A stretch of DNA of 64,000 nt from Flavipsychrobacter sp. (GTDB lineage Bacteria; Bacteroidota; Bacteroidia; Chitinophagales; Chitinophagaceae), in contig JAEUVZ010000021.1 of assembly GCA_016786665.1 (NCBI GenBank), positions 1 through 64,000 on the forward strand, in the 5' to 3' direction. The translations under genes and the position numbers were made by a program. Shown here in pieces: positions 25,476 through 35,850 of the stretch (within the stretch, counting starts at the first letter, position 1; each line of letters begins with the position of its first letter). The notes beneath the pieces are model-generated. The model did not search any database, was not told the origin of the DNA, and saw only the letters and a program-made list of their open reading frames with translations.

Positions 25476-26720
25476 CTAGTGGAGCGAAATACGCCCGTCT
25501 ACGAAATACATATCCATCTCGCCCTTGTTCTTAACCGCAATTTTGCCCCGGGGCGTGCAGGTAAAATAGTCTTTAACCAGCCGGTAGGTGGTATCGGATA
25601 TATTGATGCGGCCCTCTTCGCTGCAGGTTTGCAAGCGGTTGGCCACGTTCACGGCATCGCCCCAAATGTCGTAAATGAATTTTGACTTGCCCACCACACC
25701 AGCCACCACATCACCCGTGTGCACACCAATGCGTACATCCCAGTAGGCCCTGCCCTCAGCCAGCTTCCGGCTGCGCACTTCTTTTATATAGCCGGCCATT
25801 TCCATAGCGGCCAGCAGCGCACGCTCTGCGGCGTATGCATGGCTTTCGCCGGCGTGCTGTATGCCGCCTACGCACATATAGGCATCGCCCATGGTCTTAA
25901 TCTTCTCTAAGCCATGCCTGCCCGATATCTCATCAAATTTACCGAAACATGCGGCCAACTCTTCAATCAGTTCCTGTGGAGTGAAGAGCTCAGAAAACTG
26001 GGTAAAATCTTTAAAATCGGTGAAGATGATAGTGGTATTCTCGTGCAGTGTAGTGCTTGTTTTGCCGGTCTCGGTCAGCTCCCTGGCCACATGGGCGGGA
26101 AGGATATTGAGCAGGAGGCTATCGGCGCGGCGCTCTTGCTGCGCTATCGCCTGGCGCCCCTTGTTTATCTGCCGTACAAAATATTGCATGGCCAGGTAGG
26201 AAACCAGTATAGCTGCGGCGATGTTAACCGTAATGAGCGCCAGCTTTTCCTGCTTGTCTATAAAGTGGCCCCACTGCTCAAAAAAGCCACTAAAAACACC
26301 CATGGCCAAGGTAGCCAGCACTACCAGCACCATATAGAGGCGCGCCATCTTTACCTGCCCGAAAACGAGGGCTACCAGGGGCGACAGGAACGCCCACAAG
26401 ATCATGACGCCCCCTTTCAGAAGGCCTCCGGCCAGCCACTGCATTACCACCGGGCACAGAAACGTAGCCGCCAGTATGGTATGAAACAGGAAGGTATCGC
26501 GCTTAGAAACCGATAAAGAGATAGCGCCTGCTACCAGCAGCGGGAGAAACAGCAGCGGAATATATGCCGCCTCGCGGAGGCCGGCAACATAAGAAAGCCA
26601 GGCCCATACAGGGGCGGCCAGGCAGCAAGCGAGCGCTACGAGCAGCAGGTTGTGCTTGCGTTGCAGCTCCTCCCGGGTGTCGGTGGCTTTTACTCCTATG
26701 TCTTTCAAAATGGCTATCAT
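25476..26720 (-). CDS. Membrane class III adenylate cyclase
   Basis: 414 residues. Residues about 28-180 hold five or six transmembrane helices; a short coiled linker (about 183-205, ending LLLNILPAHVA) leads into the catalytic domain at about 225-405. Metal-binding Asp235 (IIFTDFKDFT) and Asp279 (TMGDAYM), adenine-selecting Lys275 and Asp351, and transition-state Asn358 and Arg362 (VNVANR) are all present, so it should convert ATP to cAMP as a homodimer. Lies 12 bases downstream of the TPR/HTH regulator, probably the same transcript. Confidence 0.93.
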   Translation of the reverse strand: MIAILKDIGVKATDTREELQRKHNLLLVALACCLAAPVWAWLSYVAGLREAAYIPLLFLPLLVAGAISLSVSKRDTFLFHTILAATFLCPVVMQWLAGGLLKGGVMILWAFLSPLVALVFGQVKMARLYMVLVVLATLAMGVFSGFFEQWGHFIDKQEKLALITVNIAAAILVSYLAMQYFVRQINKGRQAIAQQERRADSLLLNILPAHVARELTETGKTSTTLHENTTIIFTDFKDFTQFSELFTPQELIEELAACFGKFDEISGRHGLEKIKTMGDAYMCVGGIQHAGESHAYAAERALLAAMEMAGYIKEVRSRKLAEGRAYWDVRIGVHTGDVVAGVVGKSKFIYDIWGDAVNVANRLQTCSEEGRINISDTTYRLVKDYFTCTPRGKIAVKNKGEMDMYFVDGRISLH

Positions 26721-26732
26721 ACAGCGCTGTTC

Positions 26733-28481
26733 CTATATTTTATCTATAAATGCCGCAAGGCTGCTTTCTGTTTCTTCCAGCCCCAGCTTTGCATGCAGCC
26801 GCTTGCGGTTCAGCCGTACCGACTCGGGGCTGACACCCAGGGCGGAGGCTATCTCGTTGGTAGAAAGCTTCATTTTACTGAGCATTATAAACTTCATTTC
26901 TATCGGGCTCAGGCCGCGCACTTTTTCATTCAGCCGCTCGGTAAAGCCCTTATGTACTTTATGGAACATCTGCACAAATCGCTCCCACTCCTCATCGGTT
27001 ATTACATTGGCCCGCTGCAGGTGAGTAAGTGTTTCATCGGCCTGGTAGAGTTTCTCTTCCGAAAGGTGGCCGCGCAGGCGCTCCAGTTCGGCCGTAAACT
27101 TCTCTATCAGGTCGTTCTTTTCGGTGATATTCCCCACCAGGCCACCCAACTGCTGCGTGGCCACCTGCAGCTCTGTTTCTACATGCCGCTTTTCCGCCTC
27201 CAGTTGCTGGCGGTAGAACTTATGCTTCAGCCGCTGGCGGTTGTATACCAGTATAGCTATGATAACAATAAGCACGATGGCCGTAATCAGCACATTGCGC
27301 AATAGCTTATAGTTACGGGCTTCCTGGTCGTATTTTTCCTGCTCCATCAGTCGCTGGCTGGCGCTCATCTTGTGCCCTACGCCGGTAAGTATGTGTGCGT
27401 TGGCCTTTCTGCTAATGCTGTCCTTAGCTACCATACCGGAGTCCAGGTAATGGTATGCGCTGGTCATATCGCCGTTGGCGGCAGATGCCTTGGCCAATCC
27501 CAGGTATATCAGGCTGGAAGCCCGCTGATTGCTGTTGAAGCCACCATTGGCCTGCAAAATTTCATAGGCTTTCCGCGCCAGTTCCAGTGCTTTCTCCTTC
27601 GCGCCCTTAGTGATATATATTTCAGCCATCACCGCGTAGGAGTTGGCTACATTCATGGAAGCCTTATTGCGCAGGCTGCCTATTTCCTGGCCAAACCAAT
27701 ACAGCGCCTCGTCGGGCTTGTTCAGCTTGTGGTAGAGCATGCCCATGTTACCACTCACTATACCCATCCAGGTAGTATCGGCCTTGCGCTCGGCGAGGGC
27801 ATATACTTTCTTCATGTAATACTCCGCGGTATCCAGTTCATCGGTATAGAGGTAACAAAGGGAAAGCGTATTGAGGAGCGTGAATATGTAGCCGTCTTTT
27901 TTGCCGGGATTAGCCAGGTAGCCGGCCTTGATGTACATGGCCGCCGTAGTGTAGTCTTTGAAATAAAAATACCGTCCGCCGAAATCACGTAAGTATTCGG
28001 GCTTGGCCGGGAACGAGCTAAAGGCGAACTTATGGTAGATGTTGTAGGACGCTATGTGCTTTTCAAACGACTCCGGGTAACGCTCTGCCCGCCAGTAATA
28101 AATACCTAGTATATGGAGCGCCTCGGCCTTTAAGTCGTCCATGCCCTCTTCTGTCAGCTTTAGCAAAAGGGCGGAAATCCGCTTCTCGAATCCGGAAGTA
28201 TCTCCTATATTCCGTTCCAGCGCCGCAGACAGCGAAACAAGCTGCATGCCGTACCGCAAACGCAGGTCGTCCTTCTGCTCCGCCCAACGCTCTAACCCTG
28301 CCAGGATGGCCACCTTTTGGGTGTCGGGCATATCCTTCAATTCCTCCAGCAGAATTTCGTAGCGATAGGTCCATTGCGCTCCGTAGCTCTTCAATAAGAT
28401 GCGCTCCGGGTACACATACCCCGCCGCACGTGCTGCACACGCGGTAAACAGGAAGAACAAAATGAACGAAATGACCCGCAT
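26733..28481 (-). CDS. TPR transmembrane regulator with LuxR-type HTH
   Basis: 582 residues. Signal peptide (about 1-19), periplasmic TPR region (about 110-340; for example WMGIVSGNMGMLYHKLNK and AKEKALELARKAYEIL), one transmembrane helix at about 393-412, a coiled coil (about 413-480), and a C-terminal helix-turn-helix (about 520-565; LSTNEIASALGVSPESVRLNRKRL split over two helices). This is the usual Bacteroidota one-component membrane regulator. It is encoded just upstream of the adenylate cyclase, so it could control or be controlled by cAMP signalling; inferred. Confidence 0.85.
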   Translation of the reverse strand: MRVISFILFFLFTACAARAAGYVYPERILLKSYGAQWTYRYEILLEELKDMPDTQKVAILAGLERWAEQKDDLRLRYGMQLVSLSAALERNIGDTSGFEKRISALLLKLTEEGMDDLKAEALHILGIYYWRAERYPESFEKHIASYNIYHKFAFSSFPAKPEYLRDFGGRYFYFKDYTTAAMYIKAGYLANPGKKDGYIFTLLNTLSLCYLYTDELDTAEYYMKKVYALAERKADTTWMGIVSGNMGMLYHKLNKPDEALYWFGQEIGSLRNKASMNVANSYAVMAEIYITKGAKEKALELARKAYEILQANGGFNSNQRASSLIYLGLAKASAANGDMTSAYHYLDSGMVAKDSISRKANAHILTGVGHKMSASQRLMEQEKYDQEARNYKLLRNVLITAIVLIVIIAILVYNRQRLKHKFYRQQLEAEKRHVETELQVATQQLGGLVGNITEKNDLIEKFTAELERLRGHLSEEKLYQADETLTHLQRANVITDEEWERFVQMFHKVHKGFTERLNEKVRGLSPIEMKFIMLSKMKLSTNEIASALGVSPESVRLNRKRLHAKLGLEETESSLAAFIDKI

Positions 28482-28553
28482 GCAGCAGTTACGTATAACA
28501 CATAAAAGTAACTAATAGCGCAGAAGTATTATAGCCTGAACGGAAAAGAAAAA

Positions 28554-28571
28554 GAGCCCTGTGTAGGGCTC
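28554..28571 (-). terminator. Second terminator downstream of the 902-residue PKD gene
   Basis: Stem GAGCCCT / AGGGCTC with 4-base loop; on the minus strand followed by TTTTTCTTTT. It lies 190 bases after the gene's stop and before the next gene on that strand. Confidence 0.65.
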
Positions 28572-28703
28572 CCTCCTGTCTGCATGGTTATAGTAAAAAA
28601 AGATTGTTTGATGTATAGCCGCTAAACAGGAGCGAATCTATAAATAATTTTAATGAAATGACAATAGTCTCAATACTATTTTGCACGCGGGGCACTAATA
28701 AGA

Positions 28704-28735
28704 AAGCCGGCCCAATAGTGAGCCGGCTTCTTTTA
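28704..28735 (-). terminator. Hairpin just after the 902-residue PKD gene
   Basis: AAGCCGGC (28704-28711) with GCCGGCTT (28722-28729); minus-strand tail TTCTTATT. Confidence 0.6.
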
Positions 28736-28757
28736 TCTAAGTGTTTAACCAAAATAC

Positions 28758-31466
28758 TTACCTGATAAGGGTAACGTTTCCTTTATACGTACGTATATCA
28801 CCATCAGGAACCGTTACGCGGATAATGTATGTGTAAACGCCCGGGTCTTGCGGCGCACCATTGTAGGTACCATCCCATCCGCGGTTCATGTCTTGCGCAC
28901 TGTACACTTCCTTACCCCAGCGATTGAACACGCGGAACTCTACCACACGCTGGTACTTAAGGTTCACAGCGCGGAACAGGTCGTTCTTACCATCACCGTT
29001 AGGCGAGAATACCGATGGTATAAACTCGTTCATGGTGTAGTCTATATCTACCTGTACATTAGCGGTATCGCGGCAGCCGCCGTGTTCGTTCATACCTATT
29101 ACGGTATATACAACCGGCTCTGTAGGCCTGCCTATAGGATTGCTGATGTTCGGGTTATCGAGTGTCGCGGGAGGAGTCCAGATGTAATATAGTACCCCTT
29201 CAGCGTTCAGCTGTATGGTTTCGCCATACTTTATCATAGTGTTCGGCGTTACATTCACCAGCACCGGCTTAGGCTGAACAAAGAGCGTAAGTGTATCGCT
29301 GGCGGCGCAACCCATTGGGTAGCCTACCGCGTTGAGGATAAACTGGTACGTTCCCGGCACTTCTGTAAAGAACTGTGTTTCCGGACCATTCGGGCTGCTG
29401 GTTAAGTCAGCGGTTGGCGACCAGGTATAGCTGATACCACCACTGAAATAAGGAGGAGCGAAGGTAGTAGAATACAGCACCATTGGGTCAGTAAGACATA
29501 CCGAAGTATCCTTAGGGCCAATTTCTATATCCAGCGATGCCACTACTATCGGGCGTATCTCCACATTGGTACACGGTACGAAGTCAACGATAGTCAGCTT
29601 CGCATCAAAGATGCCATCGGTAGTATAGGTGTGCGATGTATTAAAGGCTGTATCGGTAGTGCCATCGCCAAAATCCCATGCGTAGCGATAACCGGCAGTA
29701 CCAATTGAATTATTGGTAAAGACAATTGTCTCTCCATTACAGATACTGTCTTTGCTTACTGTAAATTCAGCATCGAGGGGGTGAACCAGTGGTATTGTTA
29801 CCGACTTGGAATCGGTACAGAAGCCATTGGTACCGGTGAGCGTAACGGTAAACACACCCTGCGTCATGAACACATGCGATGGGCTGGCCAGGTTGCTGGT
29901 AGTGCCATCTCCGAAATCCCAGGCGTATTGAGTGACACCCACGGAGAGATCGAAGAAATTAACCGTATCGGCTACACAACTAAAACGTACCGTAGTATCA
30001 AAGTCAACGGAGAACGGAGGCTCCACGAAAGTGAACGGACCAAAAGGACCGGTCTGGCAACCAAACATGTTCTCAAACACGATGTTATCATATGTGCCCG
30101 GGCCAAGATTAGACAGCACTACATGCCTGCTTGCATCTGAGTTCAGGTTGGCTGGTGGCTGAGGCACGCCGTCTTTGTTGTAATTAACTATATATCCCGT
30201 ATTGGGCAGGTCAGCGTTCCAAAACTTGATGTATCCATCGTTGGCCCCGCATATGGTGGGATTAACAGCGGTAACTGAATCAAGATCAAATGGCGGGTCC
30301 GTCAACACCACGTTCACCGGTGGCGTAGCACATCCGTTATTCACCGCCCAGAGGGTGTAGTTACCCGCACCCAGGTTCGGCACATTCACCGTGCTATCCA
30401 GCGGAATGATCACCTGGAATGGCGGGAACGGATTACCATTGTTAGTATAGTTCACGATAAAGGTATCGCCGGGAGAAAGGCCATGTAATTGAATACTGCC
30501 ATCGAGGAACCCGCAATAGGAAGGCTCAACGTAGGTAGTATAGTCTATGGAGTCGCCTACGCCTATTTCTACGTGACAGGTATCAAAGATAGTATCGGCA
30601 CACTGGGTCACCATTGCATAATAGGTAGTGGGTACGGTAGGGCTCACGGTAATGGAGCTACCGGTACCTACCAGGTTACCATTGGTAATGGGGCCATTGA
30701 ACCACTGTATGTTACCCGCGTTATTGATGGGTACAGGCAGGTAAGGAATAGGATTAACGATGTAAGCGCCGGCTACATACTCGAAGCGGTGACCGCTGTT
30801 AATAGCACCCCATATCTGCGGAAAGTTACGGCCTGGCACAGGTGTAGCCAGGGTAGCATTCGCATTCTGCACGCCTTCTATCGCATAGTCGCCATTCCAG
30901 GTACAGCCAGTGGTTCTTTCACCCAGGTGTACTTCAATGAAGTTCGTGGTTTCGTACAGGATGATCTGTGTAGTAAGCAGCCTGTTGGAGCAGCCGAAAT
31001 AAGGAACACCACACCAGGTAGCTATAAACTTACGGTTGGGCGCTACGCCGGTGGTAGCATAATTGATACCGCCACCCGTTCCCGGGTTTACGTCCATCCA
31101 CGGGCCCATGATGGCATTCACCATGTTTGCGTTGCCGGGAATAGCTCCGTTAATGGGCCAGGTGCAATAACCGCCTGCATTTGTCAGGTTAAAATTCAGT
31201 ACTGCATTAGACCCTATTACCAGCTGCGTATAGTTATTACCATAGTAATTGAAGGTAAAACCTATATTGATAACACCCGTGTACGCATCATCCGAAAGGA
31301 ACTGCTGGGTGCCGGTAGGTGAGTTTAATTGTGCTGTAATAGTGAGTTGTTGCCCGCAGATAGTGGTATCGTGAGGAATAACGACTAGCTGGGCTTTAGA
31401 CGTTTGTGCTGCGAACAAAAGCAAGGCCGCAGAAAAAACTTTTAGTACCGTACGAGTAATACTCAT
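28758..31466 (-). CDS. PKD-domain surface protein with gliding-type C-terminal domain
   Basis: 902 residues. Signal peptide (about 1-25, cleaved at SKAQ). The N-terminal about 220 residues resemble a beta-sandwich lectin-like region (GFTFNYYGNNY and so on). A Gly/Pro-rich middle is followed by at least two PKD repeats carrying YAWDFGDGTT (about 515-690). The C-terminal about 90 residues are the CHU_C/gliding motility-associated domain: SVFSPNGDGKND, VFNRWGKEVY, WDGTYNG, final KGNVTLIR, which directs type B sorting through the type IX system. A cell-surface adhesin or structural protein is likely. Confidence 0.85.
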   Translation of the reverse strand: MSITRTVLKVFSAALLLFAAQTSKAQLVVIPHDTTICGQQLTITAQLNSPTGTQQFLSDDAYTGVINIGFTFNYYGNNYTQLVIGSNAVLNFNLTNAGGYCTWPINGAIPGNANMVNAIMGPWMDVNPGTGGGINYATTGVAPNRKFIATWCGVPYFGCSNRLLTTQIILYETTNFIEVHLGERTTGCTWNGDYAIEGVQNANATLATPVPGRNFPQIWGAINSGHRFEYVAGAYIVNPIPYLPVPINNAGNIQWFNGPITNGNLVGTGSSITVSPTVPTTYYAMVTQCADTIFDTCHVEIGVGDSIDYTTYVEPSYCGFLDGSIQLHGLSPGDTFIVNYTNNGNPFPPFQVIIPLDSTVNVPNLGAGNYTLWAVNNGCATPPVNVVLTDPPFDLDSVTAVNPTICGANDGYIKFWNADLPNTGYIVNYNKDGVPQPPANLNSDASRHVVLSNLGPGTYDNIVFENMFGCQTGPFGPFTFVEPPFSVDFDTTVRFSCVADTVNFFDLSVGVTQYAWDFGDGTTSNLASPSHVFMTQGVFTVTLTGTNGFCTDSKSVTIPLVHPLDAEFTVSKDSICNGETIVFTNNSIGTAGYRYAWDFGDGTTDTAFNTSHTYTTDGIFDAKLTIVDFVPCTNVEIRPIVVASLDIEIGPKDTSVCLTDPMVLYSTTFAPPYFSGGISYTWSPTADLTSSPNGPETQFFTEVPGTYQFILNAVGYPMGCAASDTLTLFVQPKPVLVNVTPNTMIKYGETIQLNAEGVLYYIWTPPATLDNPNISNPIGRPTEPVVYTVIGMNEHGGCRDTANVQVDIDYTMNEFIPSVFSPNGDGKNDLFRAVNLKYQRVVEFRVFNRWGKEVYSAQDMNRGWDGTYNGAPQDPGVYTYIIRVTVPDGDIRTYKGNVTLIR

Positions 31467-31590
31467 GGTGATTTATGATTGTGCTTATTATTAACTAAAT
31501 ATACCTAACCCGCCCTTTCAGACACACGCTGAACGGCACAAGGTTGGCTCTTCAACTGTTATTATTAATACAAAGCTGAAAATCCTGCAT

Positions 31591-31598
31591 CAAATATA
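31591..31598 (-). promoter_or_regulatory. Candidate -7 element upstream of the 902-residue PKD gene (TATATTTG)
   Basis: Exact TAnnTTTG on the minus strand, giving a leader of about 115 bases; no clear -33 element. Confidence 0.3.
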
Positions 31599-31610
31599 GC
31601 AAAAAAAGAA

Positions 31611-32519
31611 TTACTTAGCCTCGTAATTTTTGTAAAATTCTTTCAACGACCGCAGGCGGATGATGACGTGATTGTAGGGTAGTTCCGCAAAATAGGACTC
31701 TACATCCGTCAGCAAGTTGAGCCGGCGGGTGGCATTGGCTTCCGTCACGTTCCTGCGGAGCAAAATATCGCCGGAGCGTTGCATCGCATTTTTTATAACG
31801 GTTTTATCCTTATTTAACATCCTGGAAACCAATCCAATAATATTATCGTGGGTGATACTTTTTAGCGCATCGGCATAGGGGAAGGCGCCGGTTTCCTGCA
31901 GTAACTGTATCACGAGCAACTGCCGTACCAGGGCCCGCTCCGATTCCAGCTTTTCCTTTTCCTGTGCTATGGTATCCGCATGGCGGGGTGCCGGTACCCC
32001 GGTCAATGCTTGCAGGAAGACAATAATACGAAGCCAGCAGATTCGCTGGTAGTCCAGCAATGCCAGGTCGGCATTGGGCTGTGAGCGCTCTACTTTCAGG
32101 TGATCAATCGATTTTTGACAATAGTCCAACAATTCGATAGCCGTCTCTTCCTTACGCCCCCCGGAAACGTATACCTTCTCAAATTCAAATATTATATTAT
32201 CATAATACTCATCGGAAAGAATAAAGGCCTTAGCCTCGGCAGGAATTTTATTGAGGGGAACGGCAGCGGATTTCCCAGACTCCTCGCCCGGATCGGTGGC
32301 AATAGTATCTCCACTGCTTTCAGCACCTGGCGCTACGGTAGCGGCCTCGGAAGCCTCGGCTACCGCAACTTCTCCGGGCTGTTCAGACGGACTATGAGCG
32401 CCATCTTTCAGCACAGCGGTACCCTTTTCCAATCTCGCCTTCGCCTGCTTTTCGCTCAGCTCCAGCTCTCCGTTACTAATCTGCAAGAAGTATTTCCCTT
32501 CACGCTCTACAATTACCAT
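31611..32519 (-). CDS. Conserved-looking protein of unknown function after hemL
   Basis: 302 residues, cytosolic. The first about 25 residues (VIVEREGKYFLQISNGELELSEKQAKARL) form a small beta-alpha unit. Residues about 40-88 are a low-complexity Ala/Glu/Ser/Pro linker. The rest (about 95-300) is mostly helical with no recognised motif. It is 111 bases beyond hemL on the same strand, so it may be the last gene of the heme transcript, but no function can be assigned. The linker suggests two independently folding parts. Confidence 0.72.
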   Translation of the reverse strand: MVIVEREGKYFLQISNGELELSEKQAKARLEKGTAVLKDGAHSPSEQPGEVAVAEASEAATVAPGAESSGDTIATDPGEESGKSAAVPLNKIPAEAKAFILSDEYYDNIIFEFEKVYVSGGRKEETAIELLDYCQKSIDHLKVERSQPNADLALLDYQRICWLRIIVFLQALTGVPAPRHADTIAQEKEKLESERALVRQLLVIQLLQETGAFPYADALKSITHDNIIGLVSRMLNKDKTVIKNAMQRSGDILLRRNVTEANATRRLNLLTDVESYFAELPYNHVIIRLRSLKEFYKNYEAK

Positions 32520-32630
32520 TTACGCAATTTTAGCTTTGAATTACCTGAAATACTCTTATCCCTAATGTCTCTTGAAGCGCCGAAGATACAAAATGTTATG
32601 CAGATAATTTTTCTGCGAGTATCCGGTCCG

Positions 32631-33911
32631 CTATAATGTATCTAAAAACGATGCCGTGGCCGCTACCGTGCGGTCAATATCCTCTGTACTCAGGGCATGG
32701 CTGATAAACCAGGTCTCGAAGGCCGATGGCGGCAGATACACGCCCCACTGCAGCATGTAATGGAAATACAGGTTGAAACGGGCATTGTCAGCGGCGGCGG
32801 CGGCGGTAAAATCAACTACCGGGTGACTGCTGAAGTGTACACTTATCATAGAACCCATACGGTTGATGACATAGGGCACCCCGCTCTTGGCCAATACCCG
32901 GTCAAGACCCTGGTGCAGGTATTCCGTTTTCCCGTCAATATCGGTATAGATAGCTGGATTGTCTTTCAGCGTCTTCAACATGGTATATCCCGCTATCATG
33001 GCGATGGGATTGCCGCTCAGCGTGCCCGCCTGGTAGACATTACCCAGCGGCGCTATGTGCTGCATTATTTCTCTTTTTCCGCCAAAGGCACCCACCGGCA
33101 TACCGCCCCCTATCACTTTGCCATAAGTTACCAGGTCGGCCGCTACACCCAGCTTTTCCTGCGCGCCACCGGCGGCAAGGCGGAAGCCGGTCATTACTTC
33201 GTCCATAATAAACACAATACCTTCCTGGTTGCATAGTTCGCGCAGCCCAGGCATAAAGCCTTCAGCGGGCAAGATGCAGCCCATGTTGCCGGCTACCGGC
33301 TCTATAATGATAGCTGCTATTTCGCCTTTGTTCTCTTCCACCAGCCGGCGCACTGCCTCCAGATCGTTGTAGGGTGCGTTAAGAGTATCGGTGTAGACAC
33401 CTGCCGGTACGCCGGGCACGGTCTGGATATTGAACGTGGCCACCCCACTGCCCGCCTTCACCAGGAAAGAGTCCGCATGGCCATGATAACAACCTTCAAA
33501 CTTGATGATCTTGTTTCTGCCGGTATAGCCACGCGCCAGCCGTATGGCACTCATGCAGGCTTCGGTACCGCTGCTCACCATGCGTACCATATCTACATTG
33601 GGTACCATGCTCACTATCAGCTCGGCCATTTCTATTTCCAGTTCCGTAGGTGCTCCAAACGAAGTTGAGTCCAGCGCCTTTTCCTGTATAGCCCTTACTA
33701 CCGGCTCGTATGCGTGGCCCAGTATCATTGGCCCCCATGAGTTGATATAGTCTATGTATTGCCTGCCTTCCGCATCATACATGTAGGCGCCTTTAGCGCT
33801 CTTCATAAATATGGGCGTTCCGCCTACACTTTTAAAGGCACGCACGGGGGAGTTTACACCACCGGGTATTGTCTTCTGCGCCCTGTCGAACAGTTGCTGG
33901 TTCTGGCTCAT
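32631..33911 (-). CDS. hemL: Glutamate-1-semialdehyde 2,1-aminomutase
   Basis: 426 residues, full-length PLP enzyme making 5-aminolevulinate from glutamate-1-semialdehyde. PLP lysine is Lys265 in [14 protein letters not shown]; other motifs are [16 protein letters not shown] and [13 protein letters not shown]. Last of the tightly spaced hemACDEFBL genes, 22 bases downstream of hemB. With hemA it shows that this organism uses the C5 route to 5-aminolevulinate. Confidence 0.97.
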   Translation of the reverse strand: MSQNQQLFDRAQKTIPGGVNSPVRAFKSVGGTPIFMKSAKGAYMYDAEGRQYIDYINSWGPMILGHAYEPVVRAIQEKALDSTSFGAPTELEIEMAELIVSMVPNVDMVRMVSSGTEACMSAIRLARGYTGRNKIIKFEGCYHGHADSFLVKAGSGVATFNIQTVPGVPAGVYTDTLNAPYNDLEAVRRLVEENKGEIAAIIIEPVAGNMGCILPAEGFMPGLRELCNQEGIVFIMDEVMTGFRLAAGGAQEKLGVAADLVTYGKVIGGGMPVGAFGGKREIMQHIAPLGNVYQAGTLSGNPIAMIAGYTMLKTLKDNPAIYTDIDGKTEYLHQGLDRVLAKSGVPYVINRMGSMISVHFSSHPVVDFTAAAAADNARFNLYFHYMLQWGVYLPPSAFETWFISHALSTEDIDRTVAATASFLDTL

Positions 33912-33933
33912 CTTCGGTTTTTCGTTTGTTAGT

Positions 33934-34911
33934 TTATGCTCCTATCAGTTTCACCGCCTCTTTGGCAAAATACGTGGCTACCAGGTCGGCACCCGCTCTA
34001 CGGATACCGGTGAGTGATTCCAGTATCGCTTTTTCTTCATTCAGCCAGCCCATTTTGGCCGCTGCTTTTATCATGGCATACTCCCCGCTTACGTGGTAGG
34101 CGCTCACGGGTATTGTTACTGTATTCTTTACTTCGCGTATTATATCCAGGTAGGCCATAGCGGGTTTTACCATTACTATATCGGCTCCTTCTTCCACGTC
34201 CATCAGCACTTCCTTTACCGCTTCAGAACGGTTGGCGTAGTCCATCTGGTAGGTTTTCTTATCGCCAAAACCCGGCGCGCTATCCAGCGCATCGCGGAAG
34301 GGGCCATAAAAACACGAAGCATATTTTGCGCTGTAGCTCATTATACCCGTCTTAGTAAAGCCGTTCATTTCCAGCGCATCTCTTATCACGCCTACACGGT
34401 TGTCCATCATATCACTTGGCGCTACAAAGTCGGCGCCGGCCTGTGCGTGGCTTACGCTCATCAGCGCCAGTATATCCACCGTAGGGTCGTTCACTATCTC
34501 TCCGTCTTCCACTATGCCATCGTGGCCGTAGGAAGAAAAGGGGTCCAGCGCTACATCAGTCATCACACACATATCGGGGCAGGCATCCTTTATCGCCTTT
34601 ATGCCTCGCTGCATCAGCCCGCCAGGATTCAGGGCCTCCGTGCCTTTGTTATCTTTCAGTTCGTCTTTGCATTTTATAAACAGCAGTACGCACTTAATGC
34701 CCAACGCCCAAAGTTCTTTTACTTCCCGCACCGCCAGGTCTACGCTGCGTCGATAGTATTGCGGCATAGACGGAATCTCTTCCTCTATACCCTGCCCTTC
34801 AATAATAAAAAGCGGCGCGATAAAATGTTCCGGCCGCAAAATTGTTTCGGCTACCATAGCGCGTATCGCCGGGGACTGCCTGAGAATTCTGTTTCGTCTG
34901 ATCAAATGCAT
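33934..34911 (-). CDS. hemB: Porphobilinogen synthase
   Basis: 325 residues; condenses two 5-aminolevulinates to porphobilinogen. The two Schiff-base lysines are Lys196 ([15 protein letters not shown]) and Lys249 (ADIVMVKPA). The metal loop reads [14 protein letters not shown]: the three cysteines of zinc enzymes are replaced by Ala/Asp-type residues, so this is the magnesium-dependent, zinc-independent class. It sits between hemF and hemL with gaps of 27 and 22 bases. Confidence 0.96.
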   Translation of the reverse strand: MHLIRRNRILRQSPAIRAMVAETILRPEHFIAPLFIIEGQGIEEEIPSMPQYYRRSVDLAVREVKELWALGIKCVLLFIKCKDELKDNKGTEALNPGGLMQRGIKAIKDACPDMCVMTDVALDPFSSYGHDGIVEDGEIVNDPTVDILALMSVSHAQAGADFVAPSDMMDNRVGVIRDALEMNGFTKTGIMSYSAKYASCFYGPFRDALDSAPGFGDKKTYQMDYANRSEAVKEVLMDVEEGADIVMVKPAMAYLDIIREVKNTVTIPVSAYHVSGEYAMIKAAAKMGWLNEEKAILESLTGIRRAGADLVATYFAKEAVKLIGA

Positions 34912-34938
34912 AAGGTGTATGTGTTTAAAATGGTGATA

Positions 34939-35850
34939 CTACTTTACCCATTCACGCGGCTCCAGGAAAGCCAACAGTTGCGCTTCCCTGCTGCCCGCTT
35001 CCGGTGCATAATCATACTCCCACCTGGCCCTGGGAGGTAAGCTCATTAAAATACTCTCCGTGCGCCCGTTCGTCTTCAGGCCAAAGAGGGTGCCTCTATC
35101 GTGTACCAGGTTAAACTCTACATACCGGCCTCTCCTCATTTCCTGCCAATCCACTTCCCTTTGCCCGTAAGCCCTGTCCTTCGTTCGCGCTACTATCGGC
35201 AGATACGCGGTAAGGAACGCGTCCCCGTTCGCCTTCTGGAATGCTACCAGGCGTTCGGCGTCCTGCTCATCAGCCGGGCGGAGGTAATCGTAAAATACGC
35301 CTCCTATTCCGCGAGCTTCATTGTTGCGGTGTTTGTTGATAAAATATTCGTCGCAGTGCTGTTTGTAGCGCGGATAAAGTTCAGCGCCAAAAGCATCCAT
35401 CGCTTCCTTGAATGTAGCATGAAAGTGAACCCCATCCTGCTCATCCAGGTAGTAGGGTGTCAGGTCCGCCCCTCCACCAAACCAGCTATCTATTTTCTTA
35501 CCCTCCTTATCATACAGCTCAAAATAGCGCCAGTTGGCATGCACCGTAGGTACATGCGGGTTGAGCGGGTGAATTACCAGCGACAGGCCGGCAGCAAAGA
35601 AATTGCTTTCGCCTACGCCAAACGCCTGTTGCATGGCAGCAGGCAGTGGCCCATATACTACCGATGTATTGACACCGCCCTTTTCAAAAACGGCACCATT
35701 ACTTATCACGCGGGTTTTACCGCCGCCACCTTCCGGGCGGTCCCATTTATCTTCCCTGAAAACGGCTTTGCCATCCATATCTTCCAGGCCCGCGCAGATG
35801 GTATCCTGCAGTCCGTGTATATAGCTGGTAAATTGTTCTTTAATGGTCAT
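34939..35850 (-). CDS. hemF: Oxygen-dependent coproporphyrinogen III oxidase
   Basis: 303 residues. Converts coproporphyrinogen III to protoporphyrinogen IX using O2. Recognisable segments: VHANWRYFEL, WFGGGADLTPYY, GIGGVFYDYL, and RGRYVEFNLVHDRGT. The start overlaps the hemE stop by one base (TAATG). Use of HemF means that heme synthesis through this locus needs oxygen; no hemN is present in the window. Confidence 0.97.
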   Translation of the reverse strand: MTIKEQFTSYIHGLQDTICAGLEDMDGKAVFREDKWDRPEGGGGKTRVISNGAVFEKGGVNTSVVYGPLPAAMQQAFGVGESNFFAAGLSLVIHPLNPHVPTVHANWRYFELYDKEGKKIDSWFGGGADLTPYYLDEQDGVHFHATFKEAMDAFGAELYPRYKQHCDEYFINKHRNNEARGIGGVFYDYLRPADEQDAERLVAFQKANGDAFLTAYLPIVARTKDRAYGQREVDWQEMRRGRYVEFNLVHDRGTLFGLKTNGRTESILMSLPPRARWEYDYAPEAGSREAQLLAFLEPREWVK

